The position numbers were made by a program, and so were the translations under genes. A stretch of 34,801 bases of DNA from Terriglobia bacterium (GTDB lineage Bacteria > Acidobacteriota > Terriglobia > Terriglobales > Acidobacteriaceae), in the NCBI GenBank assembly GCA_020073645.1, contig JAIQET010000047.1, positions 1 to 34,801 of the forward strand, given 5' to 3'. This document shows positions 19,001 to 25,401 of this stretch, piece after piece. How positions within the stretch are numbered: position 1 is the first letter of the stretch; the number at the start of each line of letters is the position of its first letter. The notes beneath the pieces are model-generated. The model did no database searches, was not told the origin of the DNA, and saw only the letters and a program-made list of their open reading frames with translations.

Positions 19001-19056
19001 GATCCCTCGCTACGCTCGGGATTTCGGCTGCGGGCTCCCGCTACGCTCACGCCCGC
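19001..19056. repeat. dispersed palindromic repeat at the islet right end
   Basis: Hairpin-rich element with CCCTCGCTACGCTCGGG and GCGGGCTCCCGCTACGCTC. The 23 nt at 19015-19037 are identical to 19824-19846, downstream of the second tRNA-Arg. It ends 11 nt before the right attachment repeat. Confidence 0.7.
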
Positions 19057-19067
19057 AAAACGCCTCA

Positions 19068-19092
19068 AGTTCGAATCTCTCAGGGCGCGCCA
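19068..19092 (+). repeat. right attachment-site repeat (tRNA-Arg 3' fragment)
   Basis: An exact 25-nt copy of the tRNA-Arg(ACG) 3' end including CCA, with no remaining tRNA body upstream of it. It marks the far boundary of the islet. Confidence 0.85.
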
Positions 19093-19301
19093 TTCTTTTC
19101 CTAGCTCCTCAATCACTTAGCAACCTCTGCGGCACGGCCTCAATTTCCTGAGATCTGGCCTCCGTTCTGTCCCTTTCACCCGTTCGCATCACCTCAGAAA
19201 ATGCCTCTCGCGTCCGGTCGCAATATTTCTGTGGTTAAGGTCGGCTTAATGTGGGTTCGACTAGTGTGGCTCTCCAAGGCGGCCAGGAAGGCGGCGATCA
19301 A

Positions 19302-19679
19302 GTGAAAAAACGGAATACGCATCCTGCCAACGTCACCGTTTCCGCTAACGTCGCCCTCAATTTTGCCCAGTGTTTGTCAAGTGAGGTGTTTACCAAGATG
19401 GGGTTTACGGTCACGGAAGCAACCGGATTGCGCGTCGTTGAACTAGAAGCTCTCCTGGAATTGCGCGAGCACGACGAGAAAAGAATGGTTCAGGCTATTT
19501 CTGACTTCCCCGATCCACGCACGCGGGCCGAGTTCGAAAAGCACCTGTTGTCCATCGAGATGGAAATCGAATCCATCCGGCGCGAGCTTCGCGAGCTGAC
19601 CCTCGGCCAGAATCCGCAGCTCGGGCCCAACACGTTTTTCGAGGAAAGTCGGCGCGAGGACGCGCCCGCTCAGGCTTAA
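19302..19679 (+). CDS. hypothetical helical protein between the tRNA genes
   Basis: A protein of about 125 residues I do not recognise. After a basic N-terminus (MKKRNTHPANVTVSANVAL if started at GTG 19302) it is mainly helical, with charged amphipathic segments such as LEALLELREHDEKRMVQAI and SIEMEIESIRRELREL, so a coiled-coil dimer is plausible. GTG 19302 is chosen because AGGAAGG lies about 10 nt upstream; an in-frame GTG at 19251 would add 17 residues of Gly/Gln-rich sequence. It has no membrane helix, signal peptide or cysteine cluster. Codon use matches the chromosome rather than the islet, so it belongs to the native sequence displaced from the first tRNA. Confidence 0.65.
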   Translation: MKKRNTHPANVTVSANVALNFAQCLSSEVFTKMGFTVTEATGLRVVELEALLELREHDEKRMVQAISDFPDPRTRAEFEKHLLSIEMEIESIRRELRELTLGQNPQLGPNTFFEESRREDAPAQA

Positions 19680-19703
19680 CCCGCGCCGTCTCCGGTGCAA
19701 ATC

Positions 19704-19712
19704 TGCTACGCT
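19704..19712 (+). promoter_or_regulatory. extended -10 of tRNA-Arg(TCG)
   Basis: TGC followed by TACGCT at 19707-19712, 13 nt before the tRNA. No clear -35 is seen. Confidence 0.4.
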
Positions 19713-19725
19713 TTCGTGGACATGC

Positions 19726-19802
19726 GGACCCGTAGCTCAAGTGGATAGAGCACTGCGCTTCGAACGCAGGGGTTGGGAGTTCGAGTCTCTCCGGGTCCGC
19801 CA
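19726..19802 (+). tRNA. tRNA-Arg, anticodon TCG
   Basis: Acceptor GGACCCG/CGGGTCC with discriminator G and encoded CCA; D arm AGCTCAAGTGGATAGAGC; anticodon stem CTGCG/CGCAG with loop CTTCGAA, anticodon TCG; T arm GGGAGTTCGAGTCTCTC. It reads CGA/CGG-type arginine codons. It is the second arginine tRNA within 2 kb, and a dispersed repeat starts 10 nt after its CCA. Confidence 0.97.
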
Positions 19803-19811
19803 GCCTCAACA

Positions 19812-19853
19812 GATCCCTCGTCCCTCGGGATTTCGGCTGCGGGCTCCGCTACG
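19812..19853. repeat. dispersed palindromic repeat after tRNA-Arg(TCG)
   Basis: A shorter relative of the element at 19001-19056, sharing 23 identical nt (19824-19846) with the arms CCCTCG/CTCGGG and GCGGGCTCCGC. Confidence 0.65.
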
Positions 19854-19861
19854 TCAGTTCC

Positions 19862-19899
19862 CCCAAAAGAAAAAAGGGCGGAGCCTCGCGGCTCCGCCC
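19862..19899 (-). terminator. intrinsic terminator of the galactose-oxidase-like gene
   Basis: Ten-base stem GGGCGGAGCC (19876-19885), loop TCGC, GGCTCCGCCC (19890-19899). On the minus strand it is followed by TTTTTTCTTTT, a proper U-tract, and lies 22 bp after the stop codon. Confidence 0.85.
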
Positions 19900-19921
19900 G
19901 ACGAACCCTCCCCAGGGTCGT

Positions 19922-21481
19922 CTACATCAATTGCAAGAATGGCATCAATGAAGGCACACCATTCGAATTCAGGATCACCAGCATGTACCAGCCCGGAGGG
20001 GCGTAGTTGCCGTTCAGCGGCGACGTGGCGGTCAACTGGCCGTTGCCCTTGGTGAACGACAGGGTGACATAGCGCTGGTCCATCTCGTTGTCGTGCGTAG
20101 TCGCACCCGGCTTGATCAGCGCGACCGACGTGACATTGGCGGCGTCCGGCGTCACGATGGTAAAGCTTTGGTTGTAGCCCAGCGCGGTGGGCGCCGAGGT
20201 GATGGTCGGGCGCGGTCCCTTGAACAAGTACGGAGGACTGAAAATCTCGTAAGCGTTCCCCGTGTTGACGTTTTGCGGATCATCCGAGCCGCCCGACCAC
20301 ACCGTGCCATCGGGCAGGAGCAAGGCGGTCGAGTGATAGGTGCGAGGGGCGGTCTGGGTGGCCATCTCGGTCCAGGTGTTGGCCACCGGATCATAAAGCT
20401 CGGGCACCTGCACCGGGCTGAGGTACTTGGACACCTGGGCACCGCCGACCACCAGCACGGTACCGTCGGCCAGCAGCAGCAGGTTGGCGTTGTAGCGCGG
20501 GATGTTCATGGGAGCGACGAAACTCCACTGCGGGGTGGCAACCGAGAGATCAATCACCTCGGCGGTCGCCGTGGCTCCGCCGCCGGGATAGGTCAGGGTC
20601 CCGCCGGCGGTGAAAACCTTGTTCAATCCCGGAAGCAGTACTGCAGCTCCGTGATAGCGTGTGCCAAAGTTCATCTTGCCGGTGTTCACCCAGCGGTTGG
20701 TTGCCGGACTGAACAGCCGGGTCTGGGCATTGGCTCCGGCCTGGAAGATCTTTCCCGATGGCAACTGTTTCATCTTGAGGTAGGTGTCGCTGTAAGGGGT
20801 GATATTGGCGCTGGGGGGCAAGGTCGTCCACTTGCTGGTGGCGGGATCGAATACCTCCATGGGCAGCACAATGGCGGTGGCGGTCTCGTTCTTGCCCGTG
20901 AGGGTGAGGATCTTGCCGCTGGCCAACTCCATGTTGGTGGGATACCAGCGCGCGAAATTCATGTTCGGCCCCTGCGACCAGGTGGCGGTCACGGGGTCGA
21001 AAATCGCGGTCATGGGATGACCCTTGTCAAGCACGTGTGGATAAGGATTGCCCACCAGCCCACCGGTCACCAGGACGCGGCCATCGGGCAGGATGGTTTG
21101 CCCAGAGCAGAAGAAATCTCCAGCGAGGGGAATGGTCACGTCGGTGACTGTGCCCGTGGCCAAATCCAGCAGCCGGGCGGGCGAGTTGGTGGCCGAGCCC
21201 AGCGGATACCACCAGCCCAGAACCTGGCCGGCTTTGCCGGTGTGCAACAGCGCCGCATGGATGGCGGTCACGCCCCAGGGAATGGGCGCAGTCCACGATC
21301 CCACCACGCTGGGATCGGTTTTGCCAGCCTGTTTGCCAGACTGGGTTTGAGTGACCGCCGTCTGCCCGGGCTCCGCAGGTTTGGCGTGCTGCGACAGGGC
21401 TGGGAGCGCGATCAGTAACATCAGCAGAGTAACAACCGCGAAGCGCAGAAACCGTATCTGGCTGCGCAAAGTGCTCACCAT
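19922..21481 (-). CDS. secreted galactose/glyoxal oxidase-like copper radical oxidase
   Basis: A 519-residue kelch-propeller protein with a C-terminal DUF1929 E-set domain, the architecture of galactose and glyoxal oxidases. Residues 1-30 are a Sec signal peptide (RFAVVTLLMLLIALPALSQ). Residues corresponding to the copper/radical site of galactose oxidase are all visible: Cys125 (GDFFCSG) and Tyr180 (ARWYPT) as the thioether pair, Tyr382-His383 (RTYHSTALLLPDG), and His463 (ATTHDNEMDQRYV). Kelch-type repeats with LLPDGTV.. and TGG motifs fill the middle. It should oxidise an alcohol or aldehyde outside the cytoplasm and release hydrogen peroxide; the substrate is unknown. ATG 21481 has AGGAGAG six nt upstream, which rules out the 12 extra residues of the longer frame. 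It is divergent from a secreted HAF-repeat gene and ends in a strong terminator. Confidence 0.9.
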   Translation of the reverse strand: MVSTLRSQIRFLRFAVVTLLMLLIALPALSQHAKPAEPGQTAVTQTQSGKQAGKTDPSVVGSWTAPIPWGVTAIHAALLHTGKAGQVLGWWYPLGSATNSPARLLDLATGTVTDVTIPLAGDFFCSGQTILPDGRVLVTGGLVGNPYPHVLDKGHPMTAIFDPVTATWSQGPNMNFARWYPTNMELASGKILTLTGKNETATAIVLPMEVFDPATSKWTTLPPSANITPYSDTYLKMKQLPSGKIFQAGANAQTRLFSPATNRWVNTGKMNFGTRYHGAAVLLPGLNKVFTAGGTLTYPGGGATATAEVIDLSVATPQWSFVAPMNIPRYNANLLLLADGTVLVVGGAQVSKYLSPVQVPELYDPVANTWTEMATQTAPRTYHSTALLLPDGTVWSGGSDDPQNVNTGNAYEIFSPPYLFKGPRPTITSAPTALGYNQSFTIVTPDAANVTSVALIKPGATTHDNEMDQRYVTLSFTKGNGQLTATSPLNGNYAPPGWYMLVILNSNGVPSLMPFLQLM

Positions 21482-21636
21482 ACAATCTCTCCTATTGAGT
21501 AGTCGTCGTTGTGACAAAGTGCTTCGCCCGTCCGGGGAGAGGGCTGCTGCAGACTTGAGTTTCGCAATTCAGTAATCCGGCTCCGCCGTGGAGTGTTGCC
21601 CTGCAAGCCGAGCCGGGCCAGCGGCAATGGGCGGGC

Positions 21637-21679
21637 AGTGTAGCGTGACGCTGACACCGGGTTCTGTGATCTAGATCAC
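21637..21679 (-). promoter_or_regulatory. CRP/FNR-type palindrome and -10 of the oxidase gene
   Basis: TGTGATCTAGATCACT (21665-21680) has GTGA-N6-TCAC symmetry and matches the CRP consensus core. On the minus strand a TACACT hexamer (21642-21637) follows 23 nt later, placing the palindrome centre about 42 nt upstream of the expected start, the class II activator position. Confidence 0.55.
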
Positions 21680-21772
21680 TGATGCGTGTGATTGATAAGA
21701 ACGTCTCTAGCCGGGGGAAAAGTTCAGGGAAAGCCTTCTGTGGCCGGAAGTCTCCATGTGGAAAGGTCGCGC

Positions 21773-21801
21773 TTGACAGCACTACACGGGCTGCATACGA
21801 T
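21773..21801 (+). promoter_or_regulatory. promoter of the HAF-repeat gene
   Basis: TTGACA (21773-21778), 17-bp spacer, TACGAT (21796-21801). The expected leader is about 24 nt and contains AGGAGG (21819-21824). Confidence 0.7.
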
Positions 21802-21831
21802 GTCGCGCCACACTTCTCAGGAGGATGACTA

Positions 21832-22698
21832 ATGTCGAGATCGCGATTTACTTGGTGTCTTGTAGTTTGCTTCACCCTGGCCCTTTCCCTCCACGTGACC
21901 GCTCCGAGAGCTTACGCGGCGCTCAAGGCGGTTGACTTCCCCGGCGCTACCGAAACCGACTGCAACGATGTCAACAAAGCCGGTGTCGTGGTCGGCTTTT
22001 ACGTCGACTCCGCCGGCGTCCAGCACGGTTTCAGTTTGCAGCAAGGCCATTTCAAAACCATCAACGCCCCGAAAGCCACCGGAACCCTCGCCTACGGAAT
22101 CAACGACAGTAACCAAGTCGTGGGGTGGTTCACCGATACAGCAGGTAACACCCACGGATACATGTTCGCTGCGGGAACGTTCAAGAAGATCGATTTCCCC
22201 GGCTCCACCTTCACCAACGCCTGGAGCATTAACAACGCCGGTGTCATCGTGGGCACATTCATCGGCACCGATGGTCTGTTCCACGGTTTCGTGGACAACG
22301 CCGGAACCTTTACCCAGTTCGATGCCCCTGGCGGTTCTGTGCTAACCGAGTTCACCGGTGTGAACAACAAGAACCAGATGACTGGAATCTATTTCGACTC
22401 TTCCAGCATCCAGCACGGATTCACCCTGGTCGGCACAAATTTCAAGGCAGTAAATTTTCCCGGCAGCGGGGTCACTGCTACCGACCGAATCAATGACAGC
22501 GGCGAAATTGTAGGGCTTTACGGCGCCAGTTCGTCCGGCCCGTTCAGCGGGTACACCAGAGTCGGTACCACCTACACGACGGTACTTTTCCCTGGCGCCA
22601 CTGAGACCCGCATCCGCGGACTCAACAATGCCGCGACCCTCGTGGGCCGCTACACTGATACCAATCTAGTGATCCACGGGTTCATGGGTACGCCGTAA
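21832..22698 (+). CDS. secreted HAF-type repeat protein (six repeats)
   Basis: A 288-residue exported protein. Residues 1-29 are a signal peptide (FTWCLVVCFTLALSLHVTA, cleavage near AYA). The mature part is six consecutive repeats of about 43 residues, each reading roughly [F/A]PG-x(8-10)-[I/V]N-x4-[I/V/M]VG-x(9)-HGF-x(5)-G-x-[F/Y], beginning at AVDFPGATETDCNDVNKAG and ending at VIHGFMGTP. This is the HAF family of extracellular repeats; a six-bladed propeller-like fold is inference from repeat number and length. There are only two cysteines near the N-terminus apart from Cys48. The ribosome site AGGAGG is ideal. The divergent neighbour is also secreted. No enzyme motif is visible, so a binding or surface role is more likely. 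Confidence 0.85.
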   Translation: MSRSRFTWCLVVCFTLALSLHVTAPRAYAALKAVDFPGATETDCNDVNKAGVVVGFYVDSAGVQHGFSLQQGHFKTINAPKATGTLAYGINDSNQVVGWFTDTAGNTHGYMFAAGTFKKIDFPGSTFTNAWSINNAGVIVGTFIGTDGLFHGFVDNAGTFTQFDAPGGSVLTEFTGVNNKNQMTGIYFDSSSIQHGFTLVGTNFKAVNFPGSGVTATDRINDSGEIVGLYGASSSGPFSGYTRVGTTYTTVLFPGATETRIRGLNNAATLVGRYTDTNLVIHGFMGTP

Positions 22699-22713
22699 GC
22701 GATGGATTATCCC

Positions 22714-22738
22714 GGGGGCGGCCGCGTCCTCCGCCCCC
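22714..22738 (+). terminator. terminator candidate after the HAF gene
   Basis: GGGGGCGG (22714-22721), loop CCGCGTCCT, CCGCCCCC (22731-22738), followed by a pyrimidine-rich stretch with TTT and TTCT rather than a clean U-tract. Confidence 0.6.
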
Positions 22739-23289
22739 GAACCTGTTTCCCTCTTCTCTGCCTGCAATCCGTGTTTCCAGCTGACCAGTCCCCGCCTACG
22801 AGATAGGCGACCGCATTACCCATCGCATCGAGATCACGAGGTTGGCTGAGGCTGACGACGAGATGAAGCGCTAGCTGAAGACGGTTTAGGAACTGGACGG
22901 ATAGGTATCGAGTCGGGCAGGAAGGGGAGCCGCGAAAAAACTCGCCCCCAAATGAGAAGCGCCCCTTGACCCTTGCGGATCACGGGACGCCCGAACAGCC
23001 CTCCCCCAGAACTGCTCAGGTTCAAGGTACGTGTTGGGGGTGAACCTGTAAATCCCACCTTCGTGCCATCGGTCTGGCACCAAGCGGCTATGCGCAGCAC
23101 AAGGCCGGGTTAAAGGTCCCTTCCCGGGCTGGCGGGGGCGGTAACCGCTCCAGCCCCCGGCCGCCTTTCCTGCCATCCGCCCGGTGTTGTCCGGCCCCCT
23201 GCCAGGGTTTTCATACACTTCCCGCCACCCTTGGGGTCCGTCACCAGTCTCAATCGTTACTGCCGTAATCTGTGGCCGGGGGATAAGCG
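22739..23289. other. intergenic region without a convincing gene
   Basis: Open frames here lack recognisable domains and ribosome sites. A composite hairpin is present: GGGCTGG (23126-23132)/CCAGCCC (23150-23156) with inner GCGGT-A-ACCGC, followed by a CCGCCTTTCCTGCCATCCG stretch that resembles the sequence after the terminator at 22714. I see no known RNA family. Confidence 0.45.
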
Positions 23290-23318
23290 TTGACCCCGTC
23301 ACCCTGCCTTCGTACATT
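23290..23318 (+). promoter_or_regulatory. promoter candidate of the coiled-coil/PilZ pair
   Basis: TTGACC (23290-23295), 17-bp spacer, TACATT (23313-23318). The start codon at 23335 would follow after a very short leader of about 10 nt. Confidence 0.4.
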
Positions 23319-23334
23319 CCCCACAGGGGGTTGT

Positions 23335-23589
23335 ATGAGAGACATTCACGAGGTCTTGCGCCGTAAGCAAGCCAAGTATGCCCAGTTGCAGAAGCAGATT
23401 GAGGCCCTGCAGCAGGCGGCGGATAAGCTGCGCGAAGTCGCCCCTCTGCTGACGGACGGCGACGAGGATGACACCGTGGTTCTGGCTGAGACGGAAGAAG
23501 AAACCCAGCAGCCCATGTCGAAAGCCGCTTCTGCGACCAATCAGGCAGCGCCGGCCAAGCCGGCCAACCGTGTTCCACGTTGGCCGTAA
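23335..23589 (+). CDS. small coiled-coil protein upstream of a PilZ gene
   Basis: An 84-residue protein: residues 1-40 form one amphipathic coiled coil (MRDIHEVLRRKQAKYAQLQK and IEALQQAADKLREVAPLL), followed by an acidic then Ala/Pro-rich disordered tail. Small proteins with a similar MRDI...(K/R)..EIEAL N-terminus are, to my recollection, frequent in acidobacterial genomes; function unknown. ATG 23335 is preceded by AGGGGG (23325-23330). The next gene, a REC-PilZ-PilZ protein, starts 36 bp after its stop on the same strand, so a two-gene transcript is likely and the coiled coil may mediate assembly of that signalling protein. Confidence 0.75.
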   Translation: MRDIHEVLRRKQAKYAQLQKQIEALQQAADKLREVAPLLTDGDEDDTVVLAETEEETQQPMSKAASATNQAAPAKPANRVPRWP

Positions 23590-23625
23590 GCACACTGCAT
23601 TCTAGCGGCGGCACGAGAACGGCTT

Positions 23626-24777
23626 ATGACGTTTCAGGCACTCCTGGTTTCCAAAGACGATGAAGCAGCGGCGGTACTCACGCCGGTCTTGTCCGGATTC
23701 GGTGTCGGCGTGGAGTCTTGTGGCTATCCGGATGCCCTGGTGCGTCTGACCGAGCAGAAGTTCGATGCGGTGATGGTCGACTACGACGATCCGCACAGCG
23801 CCGCGCTGGTGCTGCAGAATGCGAGCCAGGCCTCGTCGGGAAACAGCGCCGTCACCGTCGCCCTGTTGAGCGACAAGACCCGCGTCCGCAATGTTTTTGG
23901 AGCGGGCGCCAACTTTGTGCTCTACAAACCTATTACCGAGGCGCAAGCGCAGGCCAGTCTGCGCGCCGCCACGGCGTTGATCAAGCGCGAGCGCCGCCGC
24001 AGTTTCCGGGTTGCGGTGCAAGTGCCGGTCCAACTCCGAATCCATAACGGAGCCCAGAGCGGAGAACCGAACGGGCCCGAGATGGAAGGCATCCTGCTCG
24101 ACCTCAGCGAAGACGGCATGGATCTGCTCTCCGCCCAGCCGTTGTGTCCAGCCGCCGCCCTCAGCGCCCGTTTCACCCTGCCCGACGACATCGGCGAAAT
24201 CGACCTGCGCGGCGAAGTTTGCTGGGCCAATCCCAACGGACAGTCCGGCATTCGCTTCGTCGATCTCGCGGACAACTTCCGCGCCAGCCTGAAAGCCTGG
24301 GTGGCAGAGAACGCCCAGGAACTTCCGCCCGAAGAGCCCGATCCGGTCTCCGAATGCAAACTGACCGATCTCAGCCTGGGCGGATGCTACGTGGAAACCG
24401 CATCGCCCTTTCCCGAGCGCTCGGGTATTACGCTTGGCCTGAAGGCGGCCGATATCGAGGTGGAAGCCGAAGGCATGGTGCGCGTCATGCACCCCGAATT
24501 CGGCATGGGCATCGAGTTCGCCTCAGCCACCGCCGAGCAGCGCGACCAGGTGGCCCGCTTCATCGAATTCCTGACCAGCCAACCGGGAACCATGCCCGAG
24601 CTGCTGATCACCGCCCGCGCCCTGGCTGCCGACGACAGCTACAACAATTCCGGACAGCCGCAAGAAATGGAAGACCCGCTGCTCGAACTCCTCCGCCACC
24701 ACGAATCGCTTAGCCAGGAAGAATTCCTCCAGGAACTGCGCAAACAACGCAACTCGGAAGAAGTCGCCTCGCAGTAA
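23626..24777 (+). CDS. receiver-like domain with two PilZ domains
   Basis: A 383-residue protein. Residues 1-118 are a response-regulator receiver-like domain with the acidic pair Asp11-Asp12, a candidate phosphoacceptor Asp52 (AVMVDYDDP) and Lys101 in LYKPI. A first PilZ domain follows (about 121-235) with the c-di-GMP motifs R124-x3-R128 (RRRSFR) and D159-L-S-E-D-G164. A second PilZ-like domain (about 240-315) keeps TDLSLGG but lacks an obvious RxxxR, so it may be structural. The C-terminal 65 residues are acidic and helical. No membrane helix is present. It probably couples phosphorylation or c-di-GMP level to an unknown partner. The preceding coiled-coil gene is likely cotranscribed. Confidence 0.88.
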   Translation: MTFQALLVSKDDEAAAVLTPVLSGFGVGVESCGYPDALVRLTEQKFDAVMVDYDDPHSAALVLQNASQASSGNSAVTVALLSDKTRVRNVFGAGANFVLYKPITEAQAQASLRAATALIKRERRRSFRVAVQVPVQLRIHNGAQSGEPNGPEMEGILLDLSEDGMDLLSAQPLCPAAALSARFTLPDDIGEIDLRGEVCWANPNGQSGIRFVDLADNFRASLKAWVAENAQELPPEEPDPVSECKLTDLSLGGCYVETASPFPERSGITLGLKAADIEVEAEGMVRVMHPEFGMGIEFASATAEQRDQVARFIEFLTSQPGTMPELLITARALAADDSYNNSGQPQEMEDPLLELLRHHESLSQEEFLQELRKQRNSEEVASQ

Positions 24778-24837
24778 ATCAGCGAAAAAACACTCGGTTC
24801 GCAGCCTTGGCGGTTAGAATCCAGCGGAGAAAACCGG

Positions 24838-25129
24838 ATGCGGACTCTGACCATCGTGGCCTGGGTGATCGACGGATTGATCCTGCTGTACTTCGTCCAG
24901 TTGCTGGCCGGTAAGTCGTCGGAGCGGAGCGGGGACCATCCTCCTGCTCATGGTGCTGCTCGTGGCGGCGATCGCGGGCAGCACGGCGCTGTTTCAGAAG
25001 CATACCCGCGGGGCTCGCCTGGCCGCGCTGGCCATCGCGGGAGCGCCTCCCGTAGCTGGAGGCCTGATGTTCCTGGGCGTTCTGCTGATCGCTCTGGTGG
25101 CTATCCTGACCGGGGCCCGTTGGAACTGA
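24838..25129 (+). pseudogene. small multi-helix membrane protein, frameshifted
   Basis: The gene begins at ATG 24838 (GGAG about 8 nt upstream; TAGAAT at 24815-24820) with MRTLTIVAWVIDGLILLYF, then loses sense at about base 24928. From there the +1 frame continues with ILLLMVLLVAAIAGSTALF, a Gly/Ala helix GGLMFLGVLLIALVAIL and the ending TGARWN at TGA 25127. Joined, this gives a protein of about 95 residues with three or four membrane helices, resembling small permease-like membrane proteins that end in GxRWN. The break lies at a tandem GGAGC-GGAGC; one more pentamer copy would restore the frame. It could be a real mutation, phase variation or a sequencing error. An internal ATG at 24950 could give a 59-residue product. 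Confidence 0.7.
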
Positions 25130-25145
25130 GCGGCAGAAACCAAAA

Positions 25146-25173
25146 GGCCCGCACGCCGTCTCTCGTGCGGGCC
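25146..25173. terminator. hairpin after the frameshifted membrane gene
   Basis: GGCCCGCACG (25146-25155), loop CCGTCTCT, CGTGCGGGCC (25164-25173), 17 bp after the stop. The A-rich flank is on the left, so the T-tract belongs to the minus strand; on the plus strand it is a strong stem without a U-tail. Confidence 0.5.
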
Positions 25174-25322
25174 CCAGGTGCCCTTGCGGGCGGGTTCCAC
25201 CTCGTTATGTTCCGCAGTCTAGCGGGAACCGGTTGCGGAATTGTTTCCGGAAAGTTAATTTCCCGTGAAAATTTCGCGGCGATTTCCACATCGCCGCCGC
25301 CGCAAAGCCCTCACAGCGCACG

Positions 25323-25364
25323 GTGACTCGGGTCACGGCACGTTCGTGACCCTCGGTGTATAGA
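25323..25364 (+). promoter_or_regulatory. CRP/FNR-type palindrome and -10 of the universal stress protein gene
   Basis: GTGACTCGGGTCAC (25323-25336) has GTGA-N6-TCAC symmetry. TATAGA (25359-25364) follows 22 nt later and no -35 is present, as expected for an activator-dependent class II promoter with the site centred near -41.5. Confidence 0.6.
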
Positions 25365-25401
25365 ACACTTAGCGCCGCTTCGGCGTGCGAGGAGGTGTGC
25401 C

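Larger units (their letters stand above)
17795..19092. mobile_element. integrase-less genomic islet at the tRNA-Arg 3' end
   Basis: The interval bounded by two exact 25-nt copies of the tRNA-Arg T-arm/acceptor 3' end (17795-17819 and 19068-19092). This is the usual product of site-specific integration by a tyrosine recombinase at a tRNA gene. The insert is about 1.27 kb, lower in GC (about 50-55% in sampled coding lines against over 60% nearby), and carries one gene, a PD-(D/E)XK nuclease-like protein on the minus strand. No integrase, excisionase or transposase is present. T-rich sequence (TTCTTTTCC) directly after the right copy is probably the displaced native end of the tRNA transcript. 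It may be a decayed island or a cassette mobilised in trans. Confidence 0.75.

Noticed and set aside
20093..21418. A 441-codon open frame on the plus strand opposite the galactose-oxidase-like gene
   Set aside because: It is the mirror of a GC-rich real gene with a signal peptide, active-site residues, ribosome site and terminator; the antisense product has no recognisable domain.
22886..23614. A 242-codon minus-strand frame between the HAF gene and the PilZ gene
   Set aside because: It overlaps the promoter and the whole of the coiled-coil gene, is Pro/Gly/Arg-rich, and has no ribosome site or domain.
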